From assembly GCF_900143015.1 (NCBI RefSeq), contig NZ_FSRT01000001.1, positions 806,001-870,000 of the forward strand: a DNA stretch of 64,000 nt, written 5' to 3'. Of the stretch, positions 44,004-52,522 are shown in pieces. Within the stretch, counting starts at the first letter, position 1, and every line of letters starts with the position of its first letter. Position numbers and translations under genes: made by a program. The notes below the pieces were generated by a model. It saw only the letters and a program-made list of their open reading frames with translations, had not been told where the DNA came from and did no database searches. This DNA comes from Fibrobacter sp. UWB11. GTDB taxonomy: Bacteria > Fibrobacterota > Fibrobacteria > Fibrobacterales > Fibrobacteraceae.

Positions 44004-44048
44004 TGCCTAAAAATCTTGGGTGATTTGTAACAAATACCGGGCTCTATG

Positions 44049-44105
44049 TTAGAGTCCGCGCCACCAACGACGGTTGAGAGTTGCACTTGTTACGAAATTC
44101 ATCAT
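44049..44105 (-). CDS. trpL: trp leader peptide with tandem Trp codons
   Basis: An 18-codon frame encodes MMNFVTSATLNRRWWRGL, stop TAA. Two adjacent TGG codons lie just before a small hairpin (GGACTCTA / TAGAGCCC) whose loop abuts the stop, then the antiterminator and terminator arms. The leader shows the same length (18 codons), the same RW.W.G core and the same downstream pairing logic as the leader ahead of trpB. The A of the first ATG is exactly the predicted transcription start, so translation of this regulatory peptide should begin on a leaderless RNA. Confidence 0.9.
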   Translation of the reverse strand: MMNFVTSATLNRRWWRGL

Positions 44106-44111
44106 GCCACA

Positions 44112-44140
44112 AAAATATCAATCATTTTTTCACATGGCAA
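44112..44140 (-). promoter_or_regulatory. trpE promoter
   Basis: TTGCCA (44135-44140), 17-nt spacer, TATTTTTG (-10 at 44112-44117), six nucleotides, then the leader ATG. Confidence 0.78.
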
Positions 44141-44161
44141 GGGGTAAGTTCAAAATTTTTG

Positions 44162-44196
44162 AAAAAAATCCCCGCGACCATTCGCGGGGATTCTCG
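44162..44196 (-). terminator. Terminator of the CobW-family gene
   Basis: ATCCCCGCG / CGCGGGGAT stem followed by T6. Confidence 0.88.
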
Positions 44197-44202
44197 TCTT
44201 AC

Positions 44203-44243
44203 ATTCTAATAACTAATGACCAATGACTATTGACCAATAATTA
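44203..44243 (-). repeat. Degenerate heptamer array at the CobW-gene 3' end
   Basis: Five 7-nt units such as TTGGTCA and ATAGTCA between stop codon and terminator. Confidence 0.6.
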
Positions 44244-45560
44244 GTCGTCCAGGCAGTCGTTCATGACCTGGATGATCTTCTTTTTGTCCATGTGCTGGCC
44301 AATGAACACCAAACGGATGATGCGGTCGCCGTACTTTTCGTCCCAGATTTTTTGGAGTTGCGGATTTTCGGCGAGGATACGCTTCTGTTCGGCTTCGCTT
44401 TCGGCGGCAAACCAGCGACCAAAATTCTGGGCGGAGGCCTGCTTGCCTGCCTGCTCGAACAAGTAGCTTTCGCTGCGTTCGTCGCTGAACCAGAGGAGAC
44501 CCTTCGTGCGGATGATGCTCGTCGGATAGTCGTCGAGGAATGCTTCGAACTTTTCTCGATTCAGCGGACGGTGGTCTTCGAACACGAACGTGCTGATGCC
44601 GTATTCGTCACCATGCGGATGGTCCTTGTCGTGGTGGTGGCCGCAGTGGCAAACACCATGTTCATGGTCGCAATGACTGTGGTCTTCATCGTCGTGGTCA
44701 TGGTGATGCTCGTGTTCATCATGATCGTGATGATGGTGTTCGTGCTCATCGTGGTCATCGTCATGGTCGTGGTGGTGATGTTCATGTTCGTCATGATCGT
44801 CATCATCATCGTCATCGTTGTCGTGACCTTCTTCGTTGAGCTTGATCGCCCAAGTGCTCGATTCGGCAACCTTGTTGAAGTCGAACTGCTTCGTGTCGAG
44901 AATGTCCTTCATGTCGACCTTGCCGTAGTTCGTCTCGATCATCTTGGCTGTCGGCTGCAAAGCCTTCACGACGGCCTTCACGTGCTCCAAGTCGTGCTTG
45001 CTGAGAGCGTCGACCTTGTTCATGATAATCGTGTTGCAGAATTCAATCTGCTGGATGAGCAAGTTTGCGATATCTTCTTCTTCGAGGTCTTCTTCGAGGA
45101 GCTTTTCGCCACCGGCAAATTCGTCGGCAAGGCGGAGCACGTCAACGACTGCCACGATGTTGTCCAAATGGCAGGGGAGAGGTCTGCCGTCTTTGCTGCG
45201 GAGCTGGCTACCTGCAAAGCTAATGGTCTGGGCTATAGGAATCGGCTCGCAGATACCGCTAGCTTCGATGAGAATGTAGTCGAACTTGCCCATTTCCAAA
45301 AGTTCGGCGATTTGTTCGATCAAGTCGGTCTTGAGCGAGCAGCAGATGCAACCGTTCGAAAGCGGGACAACCTTGCCCGAATCTTCCTTCGTGATATTTC
45401 CGCCCTTTTCAATTAAAGTTTGGTCGATGTTCACTTCGCCAATGTCATTTACGATGACGGCGACGTGGTAACCCTGCTGATTGTTGAGAACGTAGTTGAG
45501 GAGAGTTGTTTTGCCGGCTCCCAGGTAACCGGTCAGGAGCGTTATAGGTACTGATTTCAT
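44241..45560 (-). CDS. CobW/COG0523-family metal-chaperone GTPase with long His/Asp tract
   Basis: A 439-residue G3E GTPase. It has Walker A GYLGAGKTTLL, the metal-site motif GCICCSL (CxCC) and the guanine-specificity motif NKVD. Between the GTPase and the C-terminal CobW domain (about residues 245-320) is a tract of alternating His, Asp and Glu with repeated DEHEHHHHDHD units and Cys-containing CHCGHHH. This suggests binding of many zinc, nickel or cobalt ions. Related proteins deliver zinc to target enzymes under limitation. A promoter without ribosome site (45568-45596) puts the ATG one base after the predicted start. Nothing nearby names the client. Confidence 0.9.
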   Translation of the reverse strand: MKSVPITLLTGYLGAGKTTLLNYVLNNQQGYHVAVIVNDIGEVNIDQTLIEKGGNITKEDSGKVVPLSNGCICCSLKTDLIEQIAELLEMGKFDYILIEASGICEPIPIAQTISFAGSQLRSKDGRPLPCHLDNIVAVVDVLRLADEFAGGEKLLEEDLEEEDIANLLIQQIEFCNTIIMNKVDALSKHDLEHVKAVVKALQPTAKMIETNYGKVDMKDILDTKQFDFNKVAESSTWAIKLNEEGHDNDDDDDDDHDEHEHHHHDHDDDHDEHEHHHHDHDEHEHHHDHDDEDHSHCDHEHGVCHCGHHHDKDHPHGDEYGISTFVFEDHRPLNREKFEAFLDDYPTSIIRTKGLLWFSDERSESYLFEQAGKQASAQNFGRWFAAESEAEQKRILAENPQLQKIWDEKYGDRIIRLVFIGQHMDKKKIIQVMNDCLDD

Positions 45561-45567
45561 GTGCTAA

Positions 45568-45596
45568 AATTTACTAAAAAAAGCGGTTTTAGGCAA
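45568..45596 (-). promoter_or_regulatory. Leaderless promoter of the CobW-family gene
   Basis: TTGCCT (45591-45596), 17-nt spacer, TAAATTTT (-10 at 45568-45573), predicted start C45561, ATG at 45560. Confidence 0.75.
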
Positions 45597-45602
45597 TTAG
45601 GC

Positions 45603-45629
45603 TTGGAATAGGCGTTAAAACCATTCCAA
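45603..45629. promoter_or_regulatory. TTGGAAT dyad, possible operator
   Basis: Perfect inverted repeat TTGGAAT-N13-ATTCCAA directly upstream of the CobW-gene promoter and of the plus-strand RNA candidate. Confidence 0.45.
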
Positions 45630-45654
45630 TTTGTACTATTAAATATCTTGCCGC

Positions 45655-45838
45655 TTTCTTAAATTTTTATTACATTTCTTTTTAGGATTGAAGCGAGGGC
45701 TTTTGAGCCGAGTTTTGTTCCGAAACGAATTGTGTTGATGACCGTCCTTCCTTGAGGATGGAAGATTGTAGCTTCGCTGTGCTAAATCTTTTAGTCTATG
45801 CAATTCTGGGCGCCCGTTGTGGGGCGCCTTTTTTGTTT
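45655..45838 (+). ncRNA. Candidate structured small RNA with terminator
   Basis: A 375-nt gap holds no credible gene. On the plus strand it forms successive hairpins: GGCttttgaGCC, GTTTTGTTCCGAAAC, and CCGTCCT / AGGATGG. These are followed by a strong terminator (GGCGCC-type stem at 45808-45828 plus T6). The 5' end is uncertain. It does not match tmRNA, RNase P or SRP motifs that I know, and I cannot name it. Confidence 0.45.
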
Positions 45839-45935
45839 TATAGCCTTTCAAAAAGCTGAAATTCCTTAAAAAAAATCGCAAAATATGGAAACTATAGTTT
45901 GCACTATTTTTTAGACATATTCATAAAATTGGAAA

Positions 45936-46298
45936 ATGCGATATGACATTGATGTCATCCAAAAAGCTGAAAAAGAACTTTTAGCACAGATGCAGGGAGC
46001 GACTTCTTTAACCAAGAAGAGGTTGTCTTTAGATAGTGGTATTAGCCGCCAGCATCTTGGACTTATCGCCAAAGGCAAACGCAATTTTTCCCTTAAATCT
46101 TTCTGTGACCTAGCCGATGCTTTCGGGTGTACTGCAACAGAACTCATGGCAAAACTCGAAGCAATCATGATGGAATTGGTAAAGCTACAAGTATCTATGG
46201 CTGCAGACAAAACCAAAGGTATAAATTATGTCAAGAGTACCTCTGGCAAAAATGCTCAAAAGCCTTCCAAAGAATTGAAAGACGGGAAAAAACTGTAA
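45936..46298 (+). CDS. XRE-family helix-turn-helix regulator
   Basis: A 120-residue protein. An N-terminal XRE-type HTH spans about residues 20-75 (TKKRLSLDSGISRQHLGLIAKGKRNFSLKSFCDLADAFG), with a lysine-rich tail after it. The ribosome site is weak. No toxin partner or phage gene is adjacent; the target is unknown. Confidence 0.8.
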   Translation: MRYDIDVIQKAEKELLAQMQGATSLTKKRLSLDSGISRQHLGLIAKGKRNFSLKSFCDLADAFGCTATELMAKLEAIMMELVKLQVSMAADKTKGINYVKSTSGKNAQKPSKELKDGKKL

Positions 46299-46335
46299 AT
46301 TCCTTAAATTTTTTTGAAAATTTCATGATATGTAA

Positions 46336-46366
46336 AGAAGCTCGCCCTGCGGCGAGCTTCTTTTAA
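46336..46366. terminator. Bidirectional terminator between XRE and activase genes
   Basis: GAAGCTCGCC / GGCGAGCTTC perfect 10-bp stem with T-rich flanks on both strands. Confidence 0.85.
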
Positions 46367-46390
46367 TAACTGACGATTAATGACTAGTGA
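46366..46390 (-). repeat. Short heptamer array at the activase 3' end
   Basis: Units TTAGTCA, CTAGTCA, TTAATCG, TCAGTTA from stop codon to terminator. Confidence 0.5.
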
Positions 46391-49300
46391 CTAACGTTCA
46401 CCTTATTTGCTCGTTCGAGTTCGCGAGCGTTGATGATGAGCATCTGCAAGCGGTTTTCGATGTTGGCAAAGCTGGTATCCGGATCGTAGTCCAAGCTCAG
46501 GATTTGCACGTGCGGGCAACGTTCCTTCACAGCCTTCGTGAGGCCACGGCCACTGATGTGGTTCGCGAGGCAGGCAAACGGCTGCACAATGATGAAGCTG
46601 TTGATGCCGTGCTTAGAGTTGTAAAGGATTTCAGCCGGGATGAGCCAACCTTCACCTGTGTTGTACGTTGGGTCGATAATACCGTCGATGTAGTTCACGA
46701 GTTCGAAGCAGTCTGCATGGTGTTCGTAGAGCTTGAACGATTGCATGACCTTCTTGGCGGTTTCTGCAGCGTGTGCAAAGAGCTTTGCGGTGACACCACC
46801 TTCGAGGCGGTCTGCAATCGGGTTGGCCGAGAATCCGCGCTTGATCTTTTCGGCACGGACCACTTCGTCCACGCGGAAAAAGTCCATCATGCCCGGGAGG
46901 TAAACTTCCATGCCGTTGTCCATGAGGTAGTCTTCGACATGTCCGTTTGCGCTCGGGTGGTAGTTCATGAGGATTTCGCCGAGCACGGCAACGCGCGGCT
47001 TGCGGATGCCCTTCTGGCGAGCTTCCGTGATTTCGACCTTGTTGAATTCGTCGATGCACTGGCGAAGCATTTCGACAAGGCGCTTGGCAGAGCCGAGTTC
47101 CGTCTTCTTGAGTGTAGCGGCGGTCTTCATCAATTCCGGCATCCACTTGCTGTAAATTTTCTTGGAATCACCCTTGTGGATTTCGTAGGGGCGGAGTGCG
47201 CGGTAAGCCGTTTCGATGGCGTCCATGAAGGCGAGGCCCCAGAGCGTATGGAGGCGGAAGTCGAGCCCGAGCTGGAATCCCGGATGCATGCCTTTATAGT
47301 CGATGCCGGTCGTGATGATGGAAACGTCCTTGTAGCCCGCTTCGTCAAGAGCTTTACGGCCAAGCACGGAGTACTGCACAGCGCGGCAGTTTTCGCAGTT
47401 CTTGGCAAGGCACATTGAAACTTCGGTCTGCGGAACGTTCGGGTGTTCTTCGAGCCACTTGAGGCATTCGCCGATGTTGATTTGGCAGGGGAAGCAAATG
47501 TCGTTATGCACGTACTTCTTGCCGAGTTCAATAGCGCGCTTGTCTGCAACCGGGAGGTAATCCGAGAGGTAACCCTTGCCCTGGATGTAGCTACTGGCGA
47601 GGATTGCAAATGCAGGGGAGAGGTTCGGCGTCAAGATGATACGCTTGGTCTTGTCGCTTGCCAGGTACGGCGTGTGGAACTGCGGTTCGTTCGAAATCGG
47701 CTTTTCCGGGAGGTTTGCCGCACGGCGGGCCTTCACGGTTTCGATAAAGCTCTTGATACGGATGCCGACCGGGCCGCGGGCGTCACCTTCGTCGAGCTTG
47801 AGCATGAGCATTTCCTTGTTGGAATCGCGGTGCATCATGCGCATCATTTCGTCGGTCAACACGGAGTCGTGTCCGCAACCGAAGCTCACGATCTGGGCAA
47901 GTTCAACATGCGGGTCTCTCGAAGCAATCATCGTTGCACCGAGCATGCGCAAATGGAACGTGTTCTTGATTTCCACGCGGGTGTGGCTCGGAACGTCCTG
48001 ATCGTAAACGCCCGGGAGCGATTCGGTGGTAAGCACCGGAATGCCCATGGCGGTAAAGTGGCTTGCAATGTTGTGGTTGATGAGCAAGTCGGCATGATAG
48101 GGGCGGCCTGCAATCACCACGGCAAAGCTGTCGTTTGCCTTCACGTCGTCGAGAATCTTCTGGCCTTCTTCGAGGAGCGTGGTGCGGTAGTTGTTGAGAG
48201 CCTTTTCGCCTTCCGTGACGGCTTTGTCCAAAATCTTGCGGTCAATGTTCCAGTTGTCGTGGAACCAGTCGATCGTCTGGCTTCTGCGGAGCTTGGTGTT
48301 TGCCCAGTGGAAAATCGGCTGGTCCATCGGGATGCCATAATTCTTTTCGGGTTCGTCCGTGTTCTGGCAGATGTTCGGGTAACCTTGCACGACCGGGCAG
48401 ACCGTCGTGGCGTTAAACTTGGTGTGGTCGCTGGGGAGCGAAATCATCATCGGGAAGAAGATGCGGTCGACCTTCTTTTCGATGAGGCTGAGCACATGAC
48501 CGTGAACGAGCTTGGCCGGGAAGCAGACCGTGTCGCTGGGCACGCTGTGGAGGCCCGCTTCGAACATCTTGTAGTCGCTCTGACGGCTTACGACAACGGT
48601 GTAACCGAGGGCCGTGAAGAATGCTTTCCAGTAGGGGAGGCTGTTCCAGAATTCGAGCACGCGCGGGATACCGATGGTCTTTCCGTTCTGCGGCAAGAGA
48701 ATCTGCGGAGCGTAGTCCTTGACCAAGAGCTGGTTCGTGCGCTTGATCATGTCCGGCACAGCCTGCATCTTCTTGTTGATTTCGGCAATGAGCTTCTTCG
48801 TTGCCGGATCGTTCGGATCGGCGGTGACTTCGCCGCGTTCGCAGCGGTTGCCCGTCACAAAGCTCTGGCCATCGCTAAAGGTCACGATAGTGCGGGAGCA
48901 GTGGTTGGTGCAGTACTGGCAGAGCTGACCTGGCTGGTTGTGCCAGCTAAAGGTGCGCATGGCTTCAAGCCCGATAAACTTACTTTGCACGTTCGGGTCG
49001 GCGGCACGCTTTTCTTCCATGAACTTCTTCGTGAGGAGTGCGATACCGATAGCGCCCATTTCGCCCGGGCGTTCCGGACGGATGGCCTTGAGGCCCGTGT
49101 ACTGTTCGAAGGCGCGGAGAACGGCGTTGTTCTTGAATGTACCGCCCTGCACCACAACCTTCTTGCCGAGCGTGTTGAGGTTACGAATACGGATGACCTT
49201 CGTAAAGACGTTGTTGATGATGGAACGGCAGATACCCGCGATAATGTCTTCTGGCTGCTTGCCGTCGCGCTGTTCCGTGATGATGGAACTGTTCATGAAC

Positions 49301-50829
49301 ACGGTGCAGCGGCTGCCGAGCTGAGACGGACTCTTGGAGTTGAAAGCCATGTCGGCAATCTTTTCCATTGGGATACCGAGGCTGCGTGCGTACGTTTCGA
49401 TGAATGAACCGCAACCCGAGGAGCAAGCTTCGTTGAGGATGATACCCGTGACGACACCGTCTTGCACGGAGATGGCCTTCATGTCCTGACCGCCGATGTC
49501 CAAGATGAACGAGACGTCGGGGCAGAGGCGCTGGGCTGCGTTTGCGTGGGCGACTGTTTCCACAGTGTGATAGTCCGCGTGGACGGCCTTTGCAAAGAGC
49601 TGTTCGCCGTATCCGGTTGTACCCACGCCCAAGATGTTGAGCTTCACGCCGTATTCTTCGTAGCGGTCGGCGAGGTCTACCATGGCGCGCTTCAAGACGG
49701 CGAGCGGTTCACCGTCGTTACTCGCGTAGAAGCCGTCGATGACCTTTTCGTTTTCGTCGATGAGCACGAACTTTGTGGTGGTAGAGCCTGCGTCAATGCC
49801 CAAGTAGGCGTTGATGGTCGAGCCGGAAGGCGGCTGCGGGTAATGGTTGTCCGCCATCTTGTGTTCTTCGAGGAACAGCTTGTATTCCGCTTCGCTCTGG
49901 AAGAAGAGGTCGGAGGCAGCCTTGGCCTTGTTTTCGGCCTGGCGGATTTCGTTAAAGTGAACGAGCGCGTCGAGAGAACCCTCTTCGCGGTACATGCATT
50001 CCTGGTTTGCGAACATGGAACCGTTAGCGAGAGCGGCACCCATGGCAACGAGCACTTCGGAATGTTCCGGGACAATAGCCTGTTCGTTAGAAATGCCCAA
50101 GCGTTCCTTGAATGCCTTCACGAGAGTCGGGTTAAATGTGAGCGGGCCACCTTCAAAAATGACAGGCGGCTTGATTTCCATGCCCTGGGCTAAGCCACCG
50201 ATGGTCTGCTTCGCGATAGCGTGGAAACTTGAAAGGGCGATATCTTCCTTCGCGATGCCGTTGTTGAGCATCGGCTGGATGTCCGTCTTGGCGAACACGC
50301 CGCAACGGCCCGAGATTTCATAGACTTTTTGGCCACGCTTGGCGTAGCTTTCGAATACTTCTGTCTTGATGCGGAGGAGTTCCGCGACCTGGTCGATAAA
50401 TGCACCCGTACCGCCGGCGCACACACCGTTCATGCGCATGTCGGAGGCGATGAGCTTGCCCGTGGTCTTGTCCTTTTCGAAGAAGACGACCTTGGCATCC
50501 TGACCGCCGAGTTCGATGGCGACCCTGGAATCGGGGTAGGTGGCACGCACCGCAAGTGCGTTTGCGACTACTTCTTGCACAAAGAAGGCGTGAGTGGCCT
50601 CGGCGAACGGCTGACCGCCGCTACCGCAGAACGTGACCCTGAAGTTCTTGCCCGGGAAAAGGGCATGGGCTTCGCGCAGGACCTCGTAGACCTTTTTCGC
50701 CTGCATGGCGTTATGACGCTGATATGTATAGTGTAAAAGCTTAGATGTCTCGGGATCGACTACAGCAATTTTCACAGTGGTGGAGCCTACGTCGACACCC
50801 ACCCATAAATCGTTCATAGAAGTATTCAT
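46384..50829 (-). CDS. Giant acyl-CoA dehydratase activase-related protein
   Basis: The 1481-residue protein contains two BadF/HgdC-type ATPase domains in tandem (about residues 8-265 and 340-605). Phosphate motifs are GVDVGSTTVKIAVVD and GIDAGSTTTKFVLID, and cluster-binding regions GVCAGGTGAFIDQ and EACSSGCGSFIET. A conserved middle region follows (about 650-950), then a C-terminal part resembling the 2-hydroxyacyl-CoA dehydratase subunit. The family fuses activator and dehydratase-like parts; its reaction is not well established. Usual length is about 1400-1500. No separate dehydratase genes are adjacent. Confidence 0.88.
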   Translation of the reverse strand: MNTSMNDLWVGVDVGSTTVKIAVVDPETSKLLHYTYQRHNAMQAKKVYEVLREAHALFPGKNFRVTFCGSGGQPFAEATHAFFVQEVVANALAVRATYPDSRVAIELGGQDAKVVFFEKDKTTGKLIASDMRMNGVCAGGTGAFIDQVAELLRIKTEVFESYAKRGQKVYEISGRCGVFAKTDIQPMLNNGIAKEDIALSSFHAIAKQTIGGLAQGMEIKPPVIFEGGPLTFNPTLVKAFKERLGISNEQAIVPEHSEVLVAMGAALANGSMFANQECMYREEGSLDALVHFNEIRQAENKAKAASDLFFQSEAEYKLFLEEHKMADNHYPQPPSGSTINAYLGIDAGSTTTKFVLIDENEKVIDGFYASNDGEPLAVLKRAMVDLADRYEEYGVKLNILGVGTTGYGEQLFAKAVHADYHTVETVAHANAAQRLCPDVSFILDIGGQDMKAISVQDGVVTGIILNEACSSGCGSFIETYARSLGIPMEKIADMAFNSKSPSQLGSRCTVFMNSSIITEQRDGKQPEDIIAGICRSIINNVFTKVIRIRNLNTLGKKVVVQGGTFKNNAVLRAFEQYTGLKAIRPERPGEMGAIGIALLTKKFMEEKRAADPNVQSKFIGLEAMRTFSWHNQPGQLCQYCTNHCSRTIVTFSDGQSFVTGNRCERGEVTADPNDPATKKLIAEINKKMQAVPDMIKRTNQLLVKDYAPQILLPQNGKTIGIPRVLEFWNSLPYWKAFFTALGYTVVVSRQSDYKMFEAGLHSVPSDTVCFPAKLVHGHVLSLIEKKVDRIFFPMMISLPSDHTKFNATTVCPVVQGYPNICQNTDEPEKNYGIPMDQPIFHWANTKLRRSQTIDWFHDNWNIDRKILDKAVTEGEKALNNYRTTLLEEGQKILDDVKANDSFAVVIAGRPYHADLLINHNIASHFTAMGIPVLTTESLPGVYDQDVPSHTRVEIKNTFHLRMLGATMIASRDPHVELAQIVSFGCGHDSVLTDEMMRMMHRDSNKEMLMLKLDEGDARGPVGIRIKSFIETVKARRAANLPEKPISNEPQFHTPYLASDKTKRIILTPNLSPAFAILASSYIQGKGYLSDYLPVADKRAIELGKKYVHNDICFPCQINIGECLKWLEEHPNVPQTEVSMCLAKNCENCRAVQYSVLGRKALDEAGYKDVSIITTGIDYKGMHPGFQLGLDFRLHTLWGLAFMDAIETAYRALRPYEIHKGDSKKIYSKWMPELMKTAATLKKTELGSAKRLVEMLRQCIDEFNKVEITEARQKGIRKPRVAVLGEILMNYHPSANGHVEDYLMDNGMEVYLPGMMDFFRVDEVVRAEKIKRGFSANPIADRLEGGVTAKLFAHAAETAKKVMQSFKLYEHHADCFELVNYIDGIIDPTYNTGEGWLIPAEILYNSKHGINSFIIVQPFACLANHISGRGLTKAVKERCPHVQILSLDYDPDTSFANIENRLQMLIINARELERANKVNVSH

Positions 50830-50957
50830 AGTGAAGCCAAATTTAGTTTTTTTTCATTATTTGAAAATGTTTTTTGGCGTTTATGGCGATAAAACGAGCG
50901 ATTTGAGGGGTAGAATGCAGTTGTTCACGTGTGCAGTGTGTGCGGGCGGCGCAACTG

Positions 50958-51004
50958 CGTCATCCTCAATCTTGTCATTCTGACGCGAAGCGGAAGGATC
51001 CAGC
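50958..51004. repeat. Dispersed repeat, GTCATTCTGACG type
   Basis: Tandem GTCATCCTC and GTCATTCTGACGCG...GAAGGATCC, related to other copies in the window. Confidence 0.5.
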
Positions 51005-51044
51005 GGAGTTCTTTAAAACGACTGAATTTTGTATATTCGGTTGT

Positions 51045-52466
51045 ATGAAAAAGAAACGACTTTTAGTAGCCATTTGCGTTGGATTTGCAATTGCAAGTAT
51101 CGCTTTAATGTGCCAAACTGACGATGCTAATGGAATCGACAATGTAATGCATTTCCAAAGAACATTTGATTTGAATCGAGATTCTTTAGGCTCTGAAATG
51201 TGGCTTGAAGTCGAAAAGAACGAGGTCGTCAAGATTTGCATGGACTCAAAAGTCCGTGTTTGGGACAACGCACCGAATACGGAAGTTCTTAATGATTCTT
51301 GTTTGAAATACCGAATGCCAACTCTTGTTGGTGTTCATTCTATCAATGTGAAGTTTCTTGATTCTGACAGTTCCCATAAAATCAACTTAGCCATCGGCAT
51401 GAAGTATCTTGATTTCAAAAATGAAGAAACTTTATACGGAAATGATTCTTATCAAATGAACCCATTCTCAAAGAAAATCGTACAAGTTTCGGGTTCTTAT
51501 TTAGTTGACAAATATCCCGTGACCAATTGTGAATTTTTACAACTGTTATGGAATGAGATTCCCCAAAAATCCTCAAAAATTGATAGCATGAAAAATGATT
51601 TTATAAATTTTTGGGTAAATCGAAAAGAATCGGGAACACGTAATGAAAAATGTATTGCCCATGATTCCGCAGCAAGTTCTATTCCTTTATATTTGGCGAT
51701 GAAATACGCCAACATTCGCAGTGTTCGAGAAGGTCTAAAGCCGTATTATATATTTTCAAACACTCATAGTGAATCTGTACGAATTGACAGAATGAAACAA
51801 GTCAATCAGAATGGGAAAAAAGAAGTGCCAAATCATCATTATTTTATCGCTTACAAGGATTTCATAGAACATGAAAACAAACTGATTGAAGTCTCTGTAG
51901 ATTCTTCTTCTGATGGTTATCGGCTTCCTTATTACGACGAATGGGTTATGCTTGCTCGTGCAGGAGATAAAAAGAATAATGCGCCCTGGGGTAATTCAAC
52001 TTCTTTTAACGAAATTTCTAAATACGCAAAATTCGAAGATAAAGTAAATTGTTTTGATTTAAAGGATTTAGGTCTTTTACAAAAGATAATATCATTTTTT
52101 CATTGGTGCAAAAATGATTATGAATCAGGACCTGTTGGTGAATTGCTACCTAATGGATTTGGCCTATATGATATGTTTGGATTAGTTGAAGAACAAGTTC
52201 TATTTGAAAAGCATAATGTCTTAAGAGATAATGCAATATTGATGGTAGATCCTCGCAGTATCGCAGAAAGAGAGCGAAACCCATTCAGATGTATAGATGA
52301 TTGCCCAGCATGTTTAAAAGGTGGAATTCATCGTTCTGACTTAGAAAGAATTAATTATGGTTATATTTCGAACGATTATTTTCCTAAATACGCTGGCGGT
52401 TTCCGCCTAATCCGCAACATCGGCAACAACGCCAAATGGACTGAAGTCAAGTCTGACAAGGAATAA
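51045..52466 (+). CDS. FGE/SUMF-fold paralog 1, secreted
   Basis: A 473-residue protein with an N-terminal hydrophobic signal, a conserved ~100-residue domain (EMWLEVEKNEVVKICMDSKV to AIGMKYLDFKNE), and a C-terminal domain of the formylglycine-generating-enzyme fold. Marks of the latter are YLVDKYPVTNCEF, GYRLPYYDEWVMLARAGDKKNNAPWG and PVGELLPNGFGLYDMFGLV. The cysteine pair of true FGE is not evident, so catalysis is doubtful and ligand or carbohydrate binding is possible. The ATG follows the -10 box by seven nucleotides. Its last 20 residues match those of paralogs 3 and 4 almost exactly. Confidence 0.8.
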   Translation: MKKKRLLVAICVGFAIASIALMCQTDDANGIDNVMHFQRTFDLNRDSLGSEMWLEVEKNEVVKICMDSKVRVWDNAPNTEVLNDSCLKYRMPTLVGVHSINVKFLDSDSSHKINLAIGMKYLDFKNEETLYGNDSYQMNPFSKKIVQVSGSYLVDKYPVTNCEFLQLLWNEIPQKSSKIDSMKNDFINFWVNRKESGTRNEKCIAHDSAASSIPLYLAMKYANIRSVREGLKPYYIFSNTHSESVRIDRMKQVNQNGKKEVPNHHYFIAYKDFIEHENKLIEVSVDSSSDGYRLPYYDEWVMLARAGDKKNNAPWGNSTSFNEISKYAKFEDKVNCFDLKDLGLLQKIISFFHWCKNDYESGPVGELLPNGFGLYDMFGLVEEQVLFEKHNVLRDNAILMVDPRSIAERERNPFRCIDDCPACLKGGIHRSDLERINYGYISNDYFPKYAGGFRLIRNIGNNAKWTEVKSDKE

Positions 52467-52522
52467 TTTTTTCCTGAAAATGTAGAACCGAGCAATTTCC
52501 TTTTTTTTGTATATTCTGTTGT

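Noticed and set aside
46387-49407. Long plus-strand frames opposite the giant activase gene
   Set aside because: Antisense shadows of a conserved 1481-residue protein, with no domains and no start signals.
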